Positions 1-8,497 are shown, numbered from the stretch's first letter. The stretch is 57,870 nucleotides of DNA from JBOHCT01 sp050699055 (GCA_050699055.1 JBOHCT010000001.1:1-57870); one strand, 5' to 3'. Notes: generated from the letters alone by a model not told the origin. Numbers and translations are program-made.

Positions 1-18
1 GAGAAGCGAACGGGGTAA
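1..18 (+). CDS. Last codons of an upstream ORF (partial)
   Basis: The window opens in a reading frame giving five residues (EKRTG) and TAA at 16-18, four bases before the first possible livG start. In branched-chain-amino-acid-type ABC operons the gene before livG is usually a LivM permease, so this is probably its C-terminus. That is inference from gene order. The same bases recur at 58-82 as part of a duplication, so the original end of the gene may have been altered. Confidence 0.3.
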   Translation, partial: EKRTG

Positions 19-82
19 GACTGTGAGCGACGCGCGCGAGGGTTCGCCGAGCGGGCGGAGAAGCGAACGGGGTAAGACTGTG
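1..82. repeat. 57-bp tandem duplication (25-bp direct repeat) over the livG start
   Basis: Bases 1-25 recur exactly at 58-82, a spacing of 57 bp or 19 codons. The repeated unit carries the upstream stop codon TAA, a GGGG ribosome-binding stretch and a GTG start. livG therefore has two in-frame starts (GTG 23 and GTG 80) with identical leaders. Confidence 0.8.
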
Positions 83-832
83 GTGCTGGAGGTGCGGGGG
101 CTCGGCCGGAGATTCGGCGGGCTCGAGGCCCTCACCGGCGTGTCGTTCAGCGTCCCCGAGGGCGAGGTCCTCGGCGTGATCGGGCCGAACGGCGCGGGCA
201 AGAGTACATTCGTCAACCTGGTGACCGGCCACCTCAAGCCGACGGCCGGCCGGATCCTCGTCGACGGCAGGGACCTCACCGGCGCCAAGCCCTGGCGGGT
301 GGCGGGGGCGCGGGTGGCGCGGACGTTCCAGATCGTGAAGCCGTTCCGCGGGATGACCGTACGCGAGAACGTGGCGGTCGGCGCGCTCTACGGTCCGGGC
401 GGGGCGAAGACGACCACGCACGCCCTCTCCGCCGCCGACGGGGTGCTCGAGCGGGTGGGCCTCGCCGACAAGGCCGGGCAGTCGCCGGGGGAGCTCACCG
501 TCGCCGACGCGCGCCGGCTGGAGCTGGCGAAGGCGCTGGCACTGCGGCCGCGTCTGCTGCTGCTCGACGAGGTGATGGCGGGCCTTCGGCCCGGTGAGAT
601 CGAGCCGAGCCTGGAGCTGGTCCGGGGCCTCAGGGACGAGGGCGTGACGATCCTCGTCATCGAGCATGTGATGCGGGCGATCGTCGCGGTCAGCGACCGG
701 ATCCTGGTGCTGCACGAGGGCCGGGTGCTCACCGCGGGCCCGCCGCGCGAGGTGCTCGCCGACCAGCGGGTGGTCGAGGCGTACCTCGGGCACCGCTACG
801 CGAAGGGCGAGGAGACCGGCAATGATTCTTGA
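23..832 (+). CDS. livG: ABC transporter ATP-binding protein, LivG type
   Basis: This is one of two ATPases energising a branched-chain-amino-acid/amide-type (HAAT) importer at the cytoplasmic face of the membrane. Walker A GPNGAGKST lies at about residues 54-62 and Walker B LLLLDE near 178-183. The signature helix reads LTVAD rather than LSGGQ, a variant I recall in LivG proteins. An AGLRPGE segment and a switch histidine (IEHVM) follow. Length is 269 aa from GTG 23 or 250 aa from GTG 80; 250 is closer to the family norm, so the first 19 residues may be a duplication artefact. livF follows directly. With the ureide hydrolases downstream, an amide or ureide substrate is likelier than leucine; that is inference. 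Confidence 0.9.
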   Translation: MSDAREGSPSGRRSERGKTVVLEVRGLGRRFGGLEALTGVSFSVPEGEVLGVIGPNGAGKSTFVNLVTGHLKPTAGRILVDGRDLTGAKPWRVAGARVARTFQIVKPFRGMTVRENVAVGALYGPGGAKTTTHALSAADGVLERVGLADKAGQSPGELTVADARRLELAKALALRPRLLLLDEVMAGLRPGEIEPSLELVRGLRDEGVTILVIEHVMRAIVAVSDRILVLHEGRVLTAGPPREVLADQRVVEAYLGHRYAKGEETGNDS

Positions 833-843
833 GGTGCGTTGGG

Positions 844-1536
844 ATGCTTGAGGTCCGCGGGCTCGAGGCGGCGTACGGCCGGGTCCAGGTGCTGTGGGGT
901 ATCGATCTGGACGTCGGCGCGGGCGAGGTCGTCGCGCTCGTGGGCCCCAACGGCGCGGGCAAGTCGACGACGCTGCGCGCGCTGTCCGGGATGATCCCGC
1001 TCCGCGGTGGCGCGGCCACGTTCGACGGCCGCGCCCTCAGCGGTCGCTCGATCGAGCGGATCGCCGCGATGGGCGTCGCGCACGTGCCGGAGGGGCGGCG
1101 CCTGTTCCCCGGCCTGTCCGTGCGTGACAACCTGCGTCTGGGGGGATGGCGCAACCGCGGCGGCGACGTCGACCGGGTGCTGGAGCTGTTCCCGCAGCTC
1201 CGGGAGAGGCTCGGGCAGCTCGCCGGCAGCCTGTCCGGCGGGGAGCAGCAGATGTGCGCGATCGCACGCGGGCTGATGGGCCGTCCCCGGCTGATGATGA
1301 TCGACGAGCTGTCGCTCGGCCTCGCGCCGGTGATCATCGAGGAGATCATGGCCAGGCTGCCGCGGATCACCGCCGACGGCACGGCCGTCCTGCTCGTGGA
1401 GCAGGACGTCGACGTCGCGCTGTCTGTGGCGTCGCACGCGTACGTGCTGGAGACAGGGCGCGTCGTGCTCAGCGGGAACGCCGCCGAACTGCGCAGCGAC
1501 CGGCGCGTGCGGGAGTCCTACCTGGGGCTCGCCTGA
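844..1536 (+). CDS. livF: ABC transporter ATP-binding protein, LivF type
   Basis: Second ATPase of the HAAT importer, 230 aa. Walker A GPNGAGKST is near residues 36-44, the signature LSGGEQQM near 135, Walker B RLMMIDELSLGLAP and the H-loop region VEQDV follow. The start at ATG 844 is chosen because a GAGGTG stretch (831-836) sits about 8 bp upstream and the LEVRGLEAAYG opening is typical; a TTG at 829 overlapping the livG stop is less likely. It is close behind livG and presumably co-transcribed. The periplasmic binding protein and permeases must lie before the window. Confidence 0.92.
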   Translation: MLEVRGLEAAYGRVQVLWGIDLDVGAGEVVALVGPNGAGKSTTLRALSGMIPLRGGAATFDGRALSGRSIERIAAMGVAHVPEGRRLFPGLSVRDNLRLGGWRNRGGDVDRVLELFPQLRERLGQLAGSLSGGEQQMCAIARGLMGRPRLMMIDELSLGLAPVIIEEIMARLPRITADGTAVLLVEQDVDVALSVASHAYVLETGRVVLSGNAAELRSDRRVRESYLGLA

Positions 1537-1583
1537 GCGTCGTGCCGTGGTGCCCAGGGTTCGTTCGTCTCATACGTGCCGTA

Positions 1584-1612
1584 TTGACACGGTCTGTGGG
1601 TCCAGTTACTGT
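1584..1612 (+). promoter_or_regulatory. Candidate promoter of the MFS transporter gene
   Basis: TTGACA at 1584-1589, then a 17-bp spacer and TACTGT at 1607-1612. It is the best sigma70-type match in this intergenic stretch and lies in an AT-rich island (1600-1650) that stands out from its surroundings. No start site is known. Confidence 0.5.
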
Positions 1613-1626
1613 ACAAAATATTTCAG

Positions 1627-1637
1627 GTATTGGATAC
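1627..1637. promoter_or_regulatory. Candidate operator GTAT-N3-ATAC
   Basis: A short perfect dyad (GTAT tgg ATAC) 15 bp downstream of the candidate -10 box. The GntR/FCD regulator at 12010-12789 is a possible ligand, since operators of that family are often AT-rich dyads. That link is inference. Confidence 0.3.
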
Positions 1638-1679
1638 TTTAAGTACTCGTGTTGTTACGCCTCGGAATGAACGGGTCGC

Positions 1680-1709
1680 GGCCGGGTGATCCTGCGGGAT
1701 CACCCGGCC
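1680..1709 (+). terminator. Leader hairpin before the MFS gene
   Basis: GGCCGGGTGATCC (1680-1692) pairs perfectly with GGATCACCCGGCC (1697-1709) around a 4-nt loop. The 13-bp GC-rich stem lies after the candidate promoter and ends 22 bp before the ATG. It could end or attenuate transcription, or act on translation initiation. There is no T-tract. Confidence 0.5.
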
Positions 1710-1731
1710 CACGAGCATCGGAGTACTCGCC

Positions 1732-3192
1732 ATGGCCGCAGAAGGTAACCGTCCTCCCTCCGCCGCCGACCCGGGCGACGGCCGTCGACCCGCGGAATCT
1801 TCTTCTCCGTCCTCCGCTGCGGCGTCTTCTTCCGGGGAGGCCGACGGCGCGCGCCTCCGCGTCAGCCGAAGGGACGTCAGGTACGCGTCGCTGGTGGCGT
1901 TCCTCGCGTGGGTCTTCGCGGTGTACGACTACATCACCTTCGGCACGCTTCTCCCCGCGATCGCCGCGCACTTCGGCTGGTCGACGGCGTACAGCACGTT
2001 CATCGCGACCCTCGTGTCCGTCGTGGTCTTCATCGCGGCGCTGACCGTCGGCCCGATGATCGACTGGCTCGGGCGCGCGAGGTCGCTGGTCGTGGTCACG
2101 ATCGGCGCCGCGATCAGCTCGTTCTTCACGGGTCTCACGTTCTCCGCCTGGTGGCTCGTACTGGTGCGGACCTTCTCCGGATGGGGCTACTCGGAGCAGG
2201 CGGTCAACGCCACCTACCTGAATGAGCTGTACGACAGCGCCGAGGACAGGGAGGAGCGCAGCAAGAGCAAGGGGCGGACCTACAGCTATATCCAGGGCGG
2301 CTGGCCGGTCGGGGTGCTGTTCGCCTCCGGCATGGCGGCGGCCCTGCTGCCGGTCGTCGGGTGGCGCGGGGTGTTCCTTATCGCGACGTTCCCGGCGATC
2401 GTCATCGCGATCATGGGTACCCGCCTGAAGGACACCCCGCAGTTCGCCCGCATGAAGGAGGCCCGCCGGTTGCAGCGCGAGGGCCAGCGCGAGGAGGCCA
2501 GGCGCTTCGCAGCGGAGCACGGTGTCGTCCTCGCGGAGGGCGGGCGCGCCGGGCGGTTCCCGATGCTGCAGCTCTTCGAGCTCGGCCAGCGGAAGCACAC
2601 GGTCTTCCTCTGCCTCGGGTTCCTGCTGAACTGGTTCGGCGTGCAGGTGTTCTCCGTGCTGGGGACGACGGTGCTGCTCGAGTCCCACGGGATCAGCCTC
2701 GGCAGCAGCCTCGTCATCCTGATCGTGTCGAACGCGGTCGCGTTCGTCGGCTACGTCGTCCACGGCGTCGTCGGCGACAAGATCGGGCGCAGGGAGACGA
2801 TCGGCCTTGGCTGGCTGCTCTCCGGCATCTGTTACGCGCTGATGCTGTTCGTGGTCCACGGTTACTTCGGCGTGTTCATCTTCTACACGCTCGGCCTGTT
2901 CTTCCTCATTGGTCCGTACTCCGCTTTGCTGTTCTACATGGGCGAGTCGTACCCGACACGGATGCGCGGCTCCGGCACCGCGCTCGCGAACGCCATGGGG
3001 CCGATCGGCGCGATCTTCGGCAGCGCCGTGCTGACTGCTCTCCTCGACACCGGGTTCGGCATGGCAGTGAGCGCGGCGGTCGCCGGAGCGCTGGCGATCT
3101 TCATCTCCGGCTTCCTGATCTTCGGGGCCCGCAGGGTACGGCCGGGAGCACCGCCTATCGACGACGTCGCGCCGGCGGCCGCGACATCGTGA
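1732..3192 (+). CDS. MFS transporter (aromatic/metabolite-H+ symporter type)
   Basis: A 486-aa integral membrane protein of the major facilitator superfamily with about 12 hydrophobic helices. It has an unusually long polar N-terminus (about 45 residues, Ser/Pro-rich) before TM1. MFS signatures are visible: a DWLGRAR loop after TM2, and GDKIGRRE as the second-half equivalent. The RMRGSGTALANAMG segment recalls the AAHS/sugar-porter-like families. The start at ATG 1732 follows GGAG at 1720-1723. Its position at the head of a hydrolase cluster suggests it brings in the cluster's substrate alongside the ABC system. Substrate unknown. Confidence 0.85.
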   Translation: MAAEGNRPPSAADPGDGRRPAESSSPSSAAASSSGEADGARLRVSRRDVRYASLVAFLAWVFAVYDYITFGTLLPAIAAHFGWSTAYSTFIATLVSVVVFIAALTVGPMIDWLGRARSLVVVTIGAAISSFFTGLTFSAWWLVLVRTFSGWGYSEQAVNATYLNELYDSAEDREERSKSKGRTYSYIQGGWPVGVLFASGMAAALLPVVGWRGVFLIATFPAIVIAIMGTRLKDTPQFARMKEARRLQREGQREEARRFAAEHGVVLAEGGRAGRFPMLQLFELGQRKHTVFLCLGFLLNWFGVQVFSVLGTTVLLESHGISLGSSLVILIVSNAVAFVGYVVHGVVGDKIGRRETIGLGWLLSGICYALMLFVVHGYFGVFIFYTLGLFFLIGPYSALLFYMGESYPTRMRGSGTALANAMGPIGAIFGSAVLTALLDTGFGMAVSAAVAGALAIFISGFLIFGARRVRPGAPPIDDVAPAAATS

Positions 3193-3215
3193 CGACAATG
3201 GTGAGTGGGGACCAC

Positions 3216-3881
3216 ATGGCGGAAGACACGCGGCGGATCTACGAGCGGGCTGGGTTCGGTGGGGCGGTCGAGCCCGGTCGGACGCCGGCCCTGCTCGTCG
3301 TCGACTTCAGTCGCGGCTTCACCGACGCCGATAGCCCGCTGGGCTCGGACATGAGCGCCGAGGTGGAGGCCACCCGACGCGTACTGGGCGCGGCCCGCGA
3401 GGTGGGGACGCTCGTCGCTTTCACCAGCATCGCCTACGAGCAGAGCCTGCGGGACGGCGGCGCTTGGCTGCGCAAGGTGCCGAGCCTCGGCCAGCTGACC
3501 GTGGGCTCGCGCTGGGTGGAGCTGGACCCCCGCCTGGGTCGGCGACCCGACGAGCCGATCGTCTACAAGCGGGGGGCGTCGGCGTTCTTCGGCACCCACC
3601 TCGCGGGCCTGCTGGTCGCGGGGCAGGTGGACACGGTCATCGTCACGGGCGCCACGACGTCCGGCTGCGTCCGCGCCTCGGTGGTCGACGCCGTGCAGCA
3701 CGGCTTCCAGACACTCGTGATCCGCGACTGCGTCGGCGATCGCGCCGTGGGTCCGCACGAGGCCAACCTGTTCGACATGGCCGCGAAGTACGCGGACCTC
3801 GTGTCCGCGGAGGAGGCGATGGGGTACCTCCGCAGTGAGAGGGCAGTCGGCTCGCACGCCAGCGGCAGGACACGGACGTAA
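3216..3881 (+). CDS. Isochorismatase-fold amidohydrolase, N-carbamoylsarcosine amidase-like
   Basis: A 221-aa cysteine hydrolase. The family triad is visible as Asp30 (LLVVDFSRGF), Lys118 (IVYKRGASAF) and Cys151 (TGATTSGCVRAS), with the usual cis-peptide neighbourhood before the Cys. The opening VVDFSRGFTD and the TSGCVRASVVDAVQHGF block resemble N-carbamoylsarcosine amidase and maleamate amidase. The expected reaction is hydrolysis of a small N-carbamoyl or amide substrate to acid plus NH3 (and CO2). ATG 3216 is preferred over ATG 3198 because GTGGGGA sits just upstream. It lies 23 bp after the MFS gene and runs nearly into the next gene, so an operon is likely. Confidence 0.85.
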   Translation: MAEDTRRIYERAGFGGAVEPGRTPALLVVDFSRGFTDADSPLGSDMSAEVEATRRVLGAAREVGTLVAFTSIAYEQSLRDGGAWLRKVPSLGQLTVGSRWVELDPRLGRRPDEPIVYKRGASAFFGTHLAGLLVAGQVDTVIVTGATTSGCVRASVVDAVQHGFQTLVIRDCVGDRAVGPHEANLFDMAAKYADLVSAEEAMGYLRSERAVGSHASGRTRT

Positions 3882-3894
3882 GGGAGGACACAGC

Positions 3895-4773
3895 ATGGCG
3901 AAGGACATCAAGGTCGTCTACGGGGTCGACATCGACGCGGTCGGCGGTTGGCTCGGTTCGTACGGCGGGGAGGACTCGCCCAATGACATCCAGCGCGGCA
4001 TGTTCGCCGGTGAGGTCGGTGTGCCGCGGATGCTGGAGATGTTCAAGCGGTACGACATTCCGGCGAGCTGGTTCATCCCCGGCCACTCGGTCGAGACGTT
4101 CCCCGACCAGGTCAAGATGATCGTCGATGCCGGACACGAGATCGGCGCGCACGGCTACTCCCACGAGAACCCGATCGCGATGTCGGCCAAGCAGGAGGAG
4201 GACGTCCTCAACCGCTCGATCGAGCTGATCGAGAAGGCCAGTGGCAGGCGGCCGCGCGGCTACGTCGCGCCGTGGTGGGAGATGTCGGCGAACACCGCCT
4301 CGCTGCTGCTGAAGAACGGCTTCACCTACGACCACAGCCAGAGCTACCACGACTTCCTGCCGTTCTACGCGCGCGTCGGCGACACCTGGACGAAGATCGA
4401 CTACTCCAAGGAGGCCGCCGCGTGGATGAAGCCGCTGGATCGGGGCGAGCCGATCGATCTCGTCGAGATCGGCGCGAACTGGTACGTCGACGACCTCCCG
4501 CCGATGATGTTCATCAAGGGCAACCCGAACAGCCACGGCTTCGTCAACCCGCATGACATCGAGGAGCTGTGGCGCGACCAGTTCGACTGGGTGTACCGCG
4601 AGATGGACTACGCGGTGTTCGCGATGACCGTGCACCCCGACGTCAGCGGCCGCCCGCAGGTGCTGATGATGCACGAGCGGCTCATCCGGTACTTCAGCGG
4701 CTTTCCGGGTGTGAGCTGGGTGACGATGGAAGAGGCCGCCGACGACTTCCGTCGGCGTCATCCCTTCGGGTAG
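3895..4773 (+). CDS. NodB-fold polysaccharide deacetylase family protein (imidase/allantoinase-like)
   Basis: A 292-aa protein of the carbohydrate esterase 4/NodB fold. A GVDIDAVGGWLG opening supplies the metal Asp. The metal histidines sit in GHEIGAHGYSHEN, and GYVAPWWE is the late catalytic motif. There is no signal peptide, so it is cytoplasmic. This argues against peptidoglycan deacetylation and for the PuuE-allantoinase/cyclic-imide hydrolase branch, which opens imide or ureide rings. A strong ribosome-binding site GGGAGGAC (3882-3889) fixes ATG 3895. Its place between an N-carbamoyl amidase and a D-aminoacylase supports a ring-opening role; the actual substrate is inference. Confidence 0.8.
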   Translation: MAKDIKVVYGVDIDAVGGWLGSYGGEDSPNDIQRGMFAGEVGVPRMLEMFKRYDIPASWFIPGHSVETFPDQVKMIVDAGHEIGAHGYSHENPIAMSAKQEEDVLNRSIELIEKASGRRPRGYVAPWWEMSANTASLLLKNGFTYDHSQSYHDFLPFYARVGDTWTKIDYSKEAAAWMKPLDRGEPIDLVEIGANWYVDDLPPMMFIKGNPNSHGFVNPHDIEELWRDQFDWVYREMDYAVFAMTVHPDVSGRPQVLMMHERLIRYFSGFPGVSWVTMEEAADDFRRRHPFG

Positions 4774-4866
4774 CGGCGCTGAACGGGTTATCGGGCCCTC
4801 GGTGCGGGTGCCGCGATCGGTCGGTGCGCGGTACCCGGCCCTGCTCGCGGTTGAAGGGACGTCGGC

Positions 4867-6453
4867 ATGCCTGACCTGTTGATCACCGGTGGCACGGTGG
4901 TGGACGGCACCGGGAGCCCTGGGTATCCGGCGACGGTCGCGGTCGAGGGCGACCGGGTGCGGATCGTCCGGGGCAACGGTGAGCTTCCCCCCGCGGGGCG
5001 GGTCGTCGACGCGAGCGGGCTGGTGGTGGCGCCGGGCTTCATCGATATGCACTCCCATTCGGGGCTGATGATCTTCGACGAGCCGACGCATCTGCCGAAG
5101 GTGTCCCAGGGGGTGACGACGGAGCTGATCGGGGTGGATGGGTGCTCGTACGTTCCGTTCACCGACGCGGGGGAGCTGCGGCGGTTCGTGACGTTCAACG
5201 CCGGGCTGGATGGCTGTCCGGAGCTGGCGTACGACTGGGACACCGTGGAGAGCTTCCTCACCCGGTTCGACGGGGCCGTCTCCGTCAACATCGCGTGCCT
5301 GGTCGGCAACTCCGCGCTGCGGATCGCGGCGCTCGGCTGGGACCAGGTGGCGGCCGACGGGCGGGCCGTGGCGGACATGCGGTCGATGCTGCGGGAGGCG
5401 ATCGAGGAGGGGGCGTTCGGGCTGTCGACCGGGTTGGACTACCCGCCGGGCAGCTACGCGTCCACCGAGGAGCTGGGTGAGCTGTGCAGGGAGCCGGCGC
5501 GGGTCGGTGGGCTGTACCACACGCACGTGCGGTACTGGATGGGCGATAAGTTCCTCGACCCGTTCCGTGAGGCGTTCCAGATCGCCCGGATGGGCGGCTG
5601 CCCGCTGCACATCACGCACTTCTACCGCAAGGCCGCCTACCCGCACGGCTCCGGGGTGATGCTCGACCTGGTGGAGGGGGAGGTCGACCGGGGCGCGGAC
5701 GTGACGTTCGACGGGTACCCGTACGAGTGGAGCAGCACCCGGCTGTCGATCTTCCTGCCGCAGTGGATCCAGGCCGGCGGGCCGGAGGCGACGCTCGAGC
5801 GGCTGGCCGACGCCGGCTGCCGGGAGCGGTTCAAGGCCGAGCTGGCCGACACCGACGCCGACGACACGTGGCGGGCGTTCCACGACTGGGTGCGGGTCGG
5901 CTACTTCGCCAGGTCGGAGAACCGCCGCTACGAGAACATGACCATGGGCGCGATCGCCCGCCAGCGTGGCCAGGACGTGGTCGACGCGTTCTTCGACCTG
6001 CTGGTCGAGGAGAGGCTGCGGATCACCGAGGTCCACCCAGGACCGACCGGGCCGACGCTGGCGAAGTTCTTCCAGCACCGGCTCGGCATGGTCGGCACCG
6101 ACTCGGTGTTCATCGGCGACAGGCCCAGCCCGCGGACGTACGGGTCGTTCCCGCGCATCCTCGGGGAGTTCGTCCGCGAGGAGTCGTTCCTCTCCCTGCC
6201 CGAGGCGGTCCGCAAGTTCACCTCTTTCCCGGCGCAGCGGCTCGGCCTGCCCGACCGTGGCATCCTGCGCGACGGGTTCGCCGCCGACATCACCGTCTTC
6301 GACCCCGAGCGGGTGCGCGCCGTCGCCACCTACGACCGGCCACGCCAGCAGTCCGTCGGCGTCGAGTACGTCATCGTCGGCGGCACCGTCGTCCTCGATC
6401 GCGGCAAGCACACCGGAGCCCTGCCCGGACGATCGCTGCGGCGGGGGCGGTGA
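4867..6453 (+). CDS. Amidohydrolase, N-acyl-D-amino-acid deacylase family
   Basis: A 528-aa amidohydrolase-superfamily enzyme. The N-terminal beta-sandwich opens LLITGGTVVDGTGSPG, and the metal motif GFIDMHSHS gives H-x-H. LPKVSQGVTTELIGVDGCS places the Cys typical of D-aminoacylases. HTHVRYW and HITHFYRK supply further His ligands, and the D-aminoacylase-like SVFIGDRPSPRTYGSFPRIL segment follows. Expected role: releasing D-amino acids from N-acyl or N-carbamoyl forms in the cytoplasm. ATG 4867 follows GAAGGGACG. It is slightly longer than the ~480-aa norm. A non-hydrolytic role such as ureide ring opening cannot be excluded. Confidence 0.85.
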   Translation: MPDLLITGGTVVDGTGSPGYPATVAVEGDRVRIVRGNGELPPAGRVVDASGLVVAPGFIDMHSHSGLMIFDEPTHLPKVSQGVTTELIGVDGCSYVPFTDAGELRRFVTFNAGLDGCPELAYDWDTVESFLTRFDGAVSVNIACLVGNSALRIAALGWDQVAADGRAVADMRSMLREAIEEGAFGLSTGLDYPPGSYASTEELGELCREPARVGGLYHTHVRYWMGDKFLDPFREAFQIARMGGCPLHITHFYRKAAYPHGSGVMLDLVEGEVDRGADVTFDGYPYEWSSTRLSIFLPQWIQAGGPEATLERLADAGCRERFKAELADTDADDTWRAFHDWVRVGYFARSENRRYENMTMGAIARQRGQDVVDAFFDLLVEERLRITEVHPGPTGPTLAKFFQHRLGMVGTDSVFIGDRPSPRTYGSFPRILGEFVREESFLSLPEAVRKFTSFPAQRLGLPDRGILRDGFAADITVFDPERVRAVATYDRPRQQSVGVEYVIVGGTVVLDRGKHTGALPGRSLRRGR

Positions 6454-6459
6454 CGGCCC

Positions 6460-7221
6460 GTGGGTTCGCTCGACGGGAAACTGGCGGGAAAGGCCGCGGT
6501 CGTCACGGGGGCGGCCAGCGGCATCGGGGCGGCGGTCGCCGTCGCGTACGCGGCGGAGGGCGCGACGCTTTTGCTCGCGGACCGCGACCGGGCGAGGGCC
6601 GAGGCGACGGCGGAGCGGTGTCGGGGCACCGGGGCGAAGGCCGTGGCCCGCGAGGTGGACGTCACCGATGAGCGCTCCACCCGCGACATGGTCGGGGATG
6701 CGATCGCGGAGCTGGGCGCCGTCCACGTGCTCGTCAACTGCGCCGGCATCCTCACCGAGGTTCCCCTGGTCGAGATGGACGTGGCGACCTGGGACGAGAT
6801 GATCGCCACCGACCTGCGCAGCGTGTTCCTCTGCTGCCGGTGGGCGGTGCCGCACATGGTCGAGCGGCGGTGGGGCCGGGTGGTCAACATCGCCAGCCAG
6901 CTCGGCATCAAGGGCGGTGAGAGCCTTGTCCACTACTCGGCGGCCAAGGCCGGCGTGATCGGCCTGACCAAGGCGCTCGCCAGGGAGGTGGCGCCCTACG
7001 GCGTGCTGGTCAACGCGATCGCCCCTGGCCCGATCGAGACGCCGCTGACCGCGGGGATCAGCGACGAGTGGCGCGCGGCCAAGCGGGCGGAGCTGCCGCT
7101 CGGCCGGTTCGGCGTCCCCAAGGAGGTCGCGCCTACCGCCGTGCTGTTGGCGAGCGACCCCGGCGGGAACCTCTACGTGGGGCAGACCCTCGGCCCGAAC
7201 AGCGGCGACGTGATGCCGTGA
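6460..7221 (+). CDS. Short-chain dehydrogenase/reductase (FabG-like)
   Basis: A 253-aa classical SDR. The TGAASGIG nucleotide motif is at residues 16-23, LVNCAGI is the NAG-equivalent, and a catalytic Ser (NIASQ) precedes YSAAK. The C-terminal NAIAPGPIETPLT block fits 3-oxoacyl-ACP-reductase-like SDRs. The start is GTG 6460, 6 bp after the previous stop, so it is translationally linked to the deacylase. Its partner reaction in ureide breakdown is not evident; it may reduce or oxidise a hydroxy-acid intermediate. Confidence 0.88.
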   Translation: MGSLDGKLAGKAAVVTGAASGIGAAVAVAYAAEGATLLLADRDRARAEATAERCRGTGAKAVAREVDVTDERSTRDMVGDAIAELGAVHVLVNCAGILTEVPLVEMDVATWDEMIATDLRSVFLCCRWAVPHMVERRWGRVVNIASQLGIKGGESLVHYSAAKAGVIGLTKALAREVAPYGVLVNAIAPGPIETPLTAGISDEWRAAKRAELPLGRFGVPKEVAPTAVLLASDPGGNLYVGQTLGPNSGDVMP

Positions 7222-7234
7222 AGGGGGTGCGGGT

Positions 7235-8497
7235 GTGGCACGGTACGTGAGCATCGACCGGGACCGCAGCGCGGAGCGGATCGGCCGCGACATCGACACG
7301 CTCGGCGGAGCGGCGTACACCTCGTCGCCCCGCGCGATCCGCCGGTACGCCTACATTGGGGAGTACCGGGCCACGCTGGACTTCTTCGTCACGCGGCTCC
7401 GGAGCCTCGGCTTCGGGGTGGACGAGGATCCGGTCGGCAACCTGGTGGCGCGCAACCGGCCGCACGGCGAGCCGGTCTTCGGGATCGGGTCGCACTGCGA
7501 CTCCAACCGCAACGGGGGCAGGTACGACGGCACGATGGGCGTGGTCACCGCGCTCGAGGTGTGCCGGCTGAACGCCGAGCTCGGCCTCGACCTTCCGCTG
7601 CAGCTGATCTCGTTCCTGGAGGAGGAGGCGTCCGGCTTCGGTCAGCTCCTGCTCGGCAGCCGGATCATGGCCGGCCGGGTCGACGAGGCCGAGCTGCGTG
7701 AGCGATCACGTGCGATTGACGACGGCCGGACCTTCTGGGAGCACGCGAAGGAGGCTGGGTACGAACCGGCGCGGTGGCGGGAGTCCGCGCGGGCGCTGGA
7801 CGACCTCGTCGGCTGGATCGAACTGCACATCGAGCAGGGCAGGGTGCTGCAGGACACCGGGGACCGCATCGGGATCGTCGGCTCGATCGCGGGGTGCCGG
7901 CACGGTGACGTCGAGGTACGCGGGCGCGCCGACCACGCCGGCGCCACCCCGATGGATGCCCGGCAAGATGCGAGCACGGTCGTGGCTGAATGCGTCCTGG
8001 AGCTCGAGCGGCTGGCCCGCGAGGCGTCGCGTACCGCCCCGACCGTCGGGACGGTCGGCGACATCGCGCTGGACCCGGGCATCATCAACGTCGTCCCAGG
8101 GCGGGCGGGCTTCACAATGGACATCCGCGGGGTCGCCGACGAGGTGTTCCGCGGCGTGTTCGACGACATCGCGGCCTTCGCCCGCGGCGCCGCGCGGCGG
8201 CGGGGGATGACCGCCGAGGTCCGCGAGCGGCAGCTCGTCCCGGCCACCCCCATGGACGAGCGGGTCATGGGCGCGATCGAGGACGCGGTACACACGGCCG
8301 GCGAACCGTACCGCACCATGCATTCAGGCGCGGCTCACGACACGATGTGCGTCGCCGACCGCGTTCCGACCGGCATGATCTTCGTGCCGTGCAGGGACGG
8401 GCTCAGCCATGTGCCGGAGGAGGACGCCGACCCCGCCGACGCGGCCGTCGGCGCGGAGGTGATGCTGAACGCCATCGCCGCGCTCACCGGCGGGTGA
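7235..8497 (+). CDS. M20-family N-carbamoyl-L-amino-acid hydrolase/allantoate amidohydrolase
   Basis: A 420-aa Zn-dependent amidase. The GSHCDSNRNGGRYDGTMGV block carries the metal His and bridging Asp, FLEEEASGFGQLLLGS is the catalytic Glu pair, HIEQGRVL gives another ligand, and HSGAAHDTM the last His. The GRADHAGATPM dimer-domain motif is characteristic of carbamoylases and allantoate amidohydrolases. It splits an N-carbamoyl group into amino acid, CO2 and NH3. GTG 7235 follows GGGGTGCGG. It sits directly before the hydantoinase, the classic hydantoinase-carbamoylase pairing. Confidence 0.9.
   Translation: MARYVSIDRDRSAERIGRDIDTLGGAAYTSSPRAIRRYAYIGEYRATLDFFVTRLRSLGFGVDEDPVGNLVARNRPHGEPVFGIGSHCDSNRNGGRYDGTMGVVTALEVCRLNAELGLDLPLQLISFLEEEASGFGQLLLGSRIMAGRVDEAELRERSRAIDDGRTFWEHAKEAGYEPARWRESARALDDLVGWIELHIEQGRVLQDTGDRIGIVGSIAGCRHGDVEVRGRADHAGATPMDARQDASTVVAECVLELERLAREASRTAPTVGTVGDIALDPGIINVVPGRAGFTMDIRGVADEVFRGVFDDIAAFARGAARRRGMTAEVRERQLVPATPMDERVMGAIEDAVHTAGEPYRTMHSGAAHDTMCVADRVPTGMIFVPCRDGLSHVPEEDADPADAAVGAEVMLNAIAALTGG

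Noticed and set aside
1639..3198. Open frame of 519 codons antisense to the MFS gene
   Set aside because: The plus-strand frame has membrane helices and MFS motifs; the antisense frame is low-complexity Arg/Asp/Glu.
3643..7320. Open frame of 1225 codons on the minus strand
   Set aside because: It is the complement of five well-supported plus-strand genes with clear catalytic motifs; long antisense frames are expected in GC-rich DNA. Its His/Arg/Pro-rich product has no domain.
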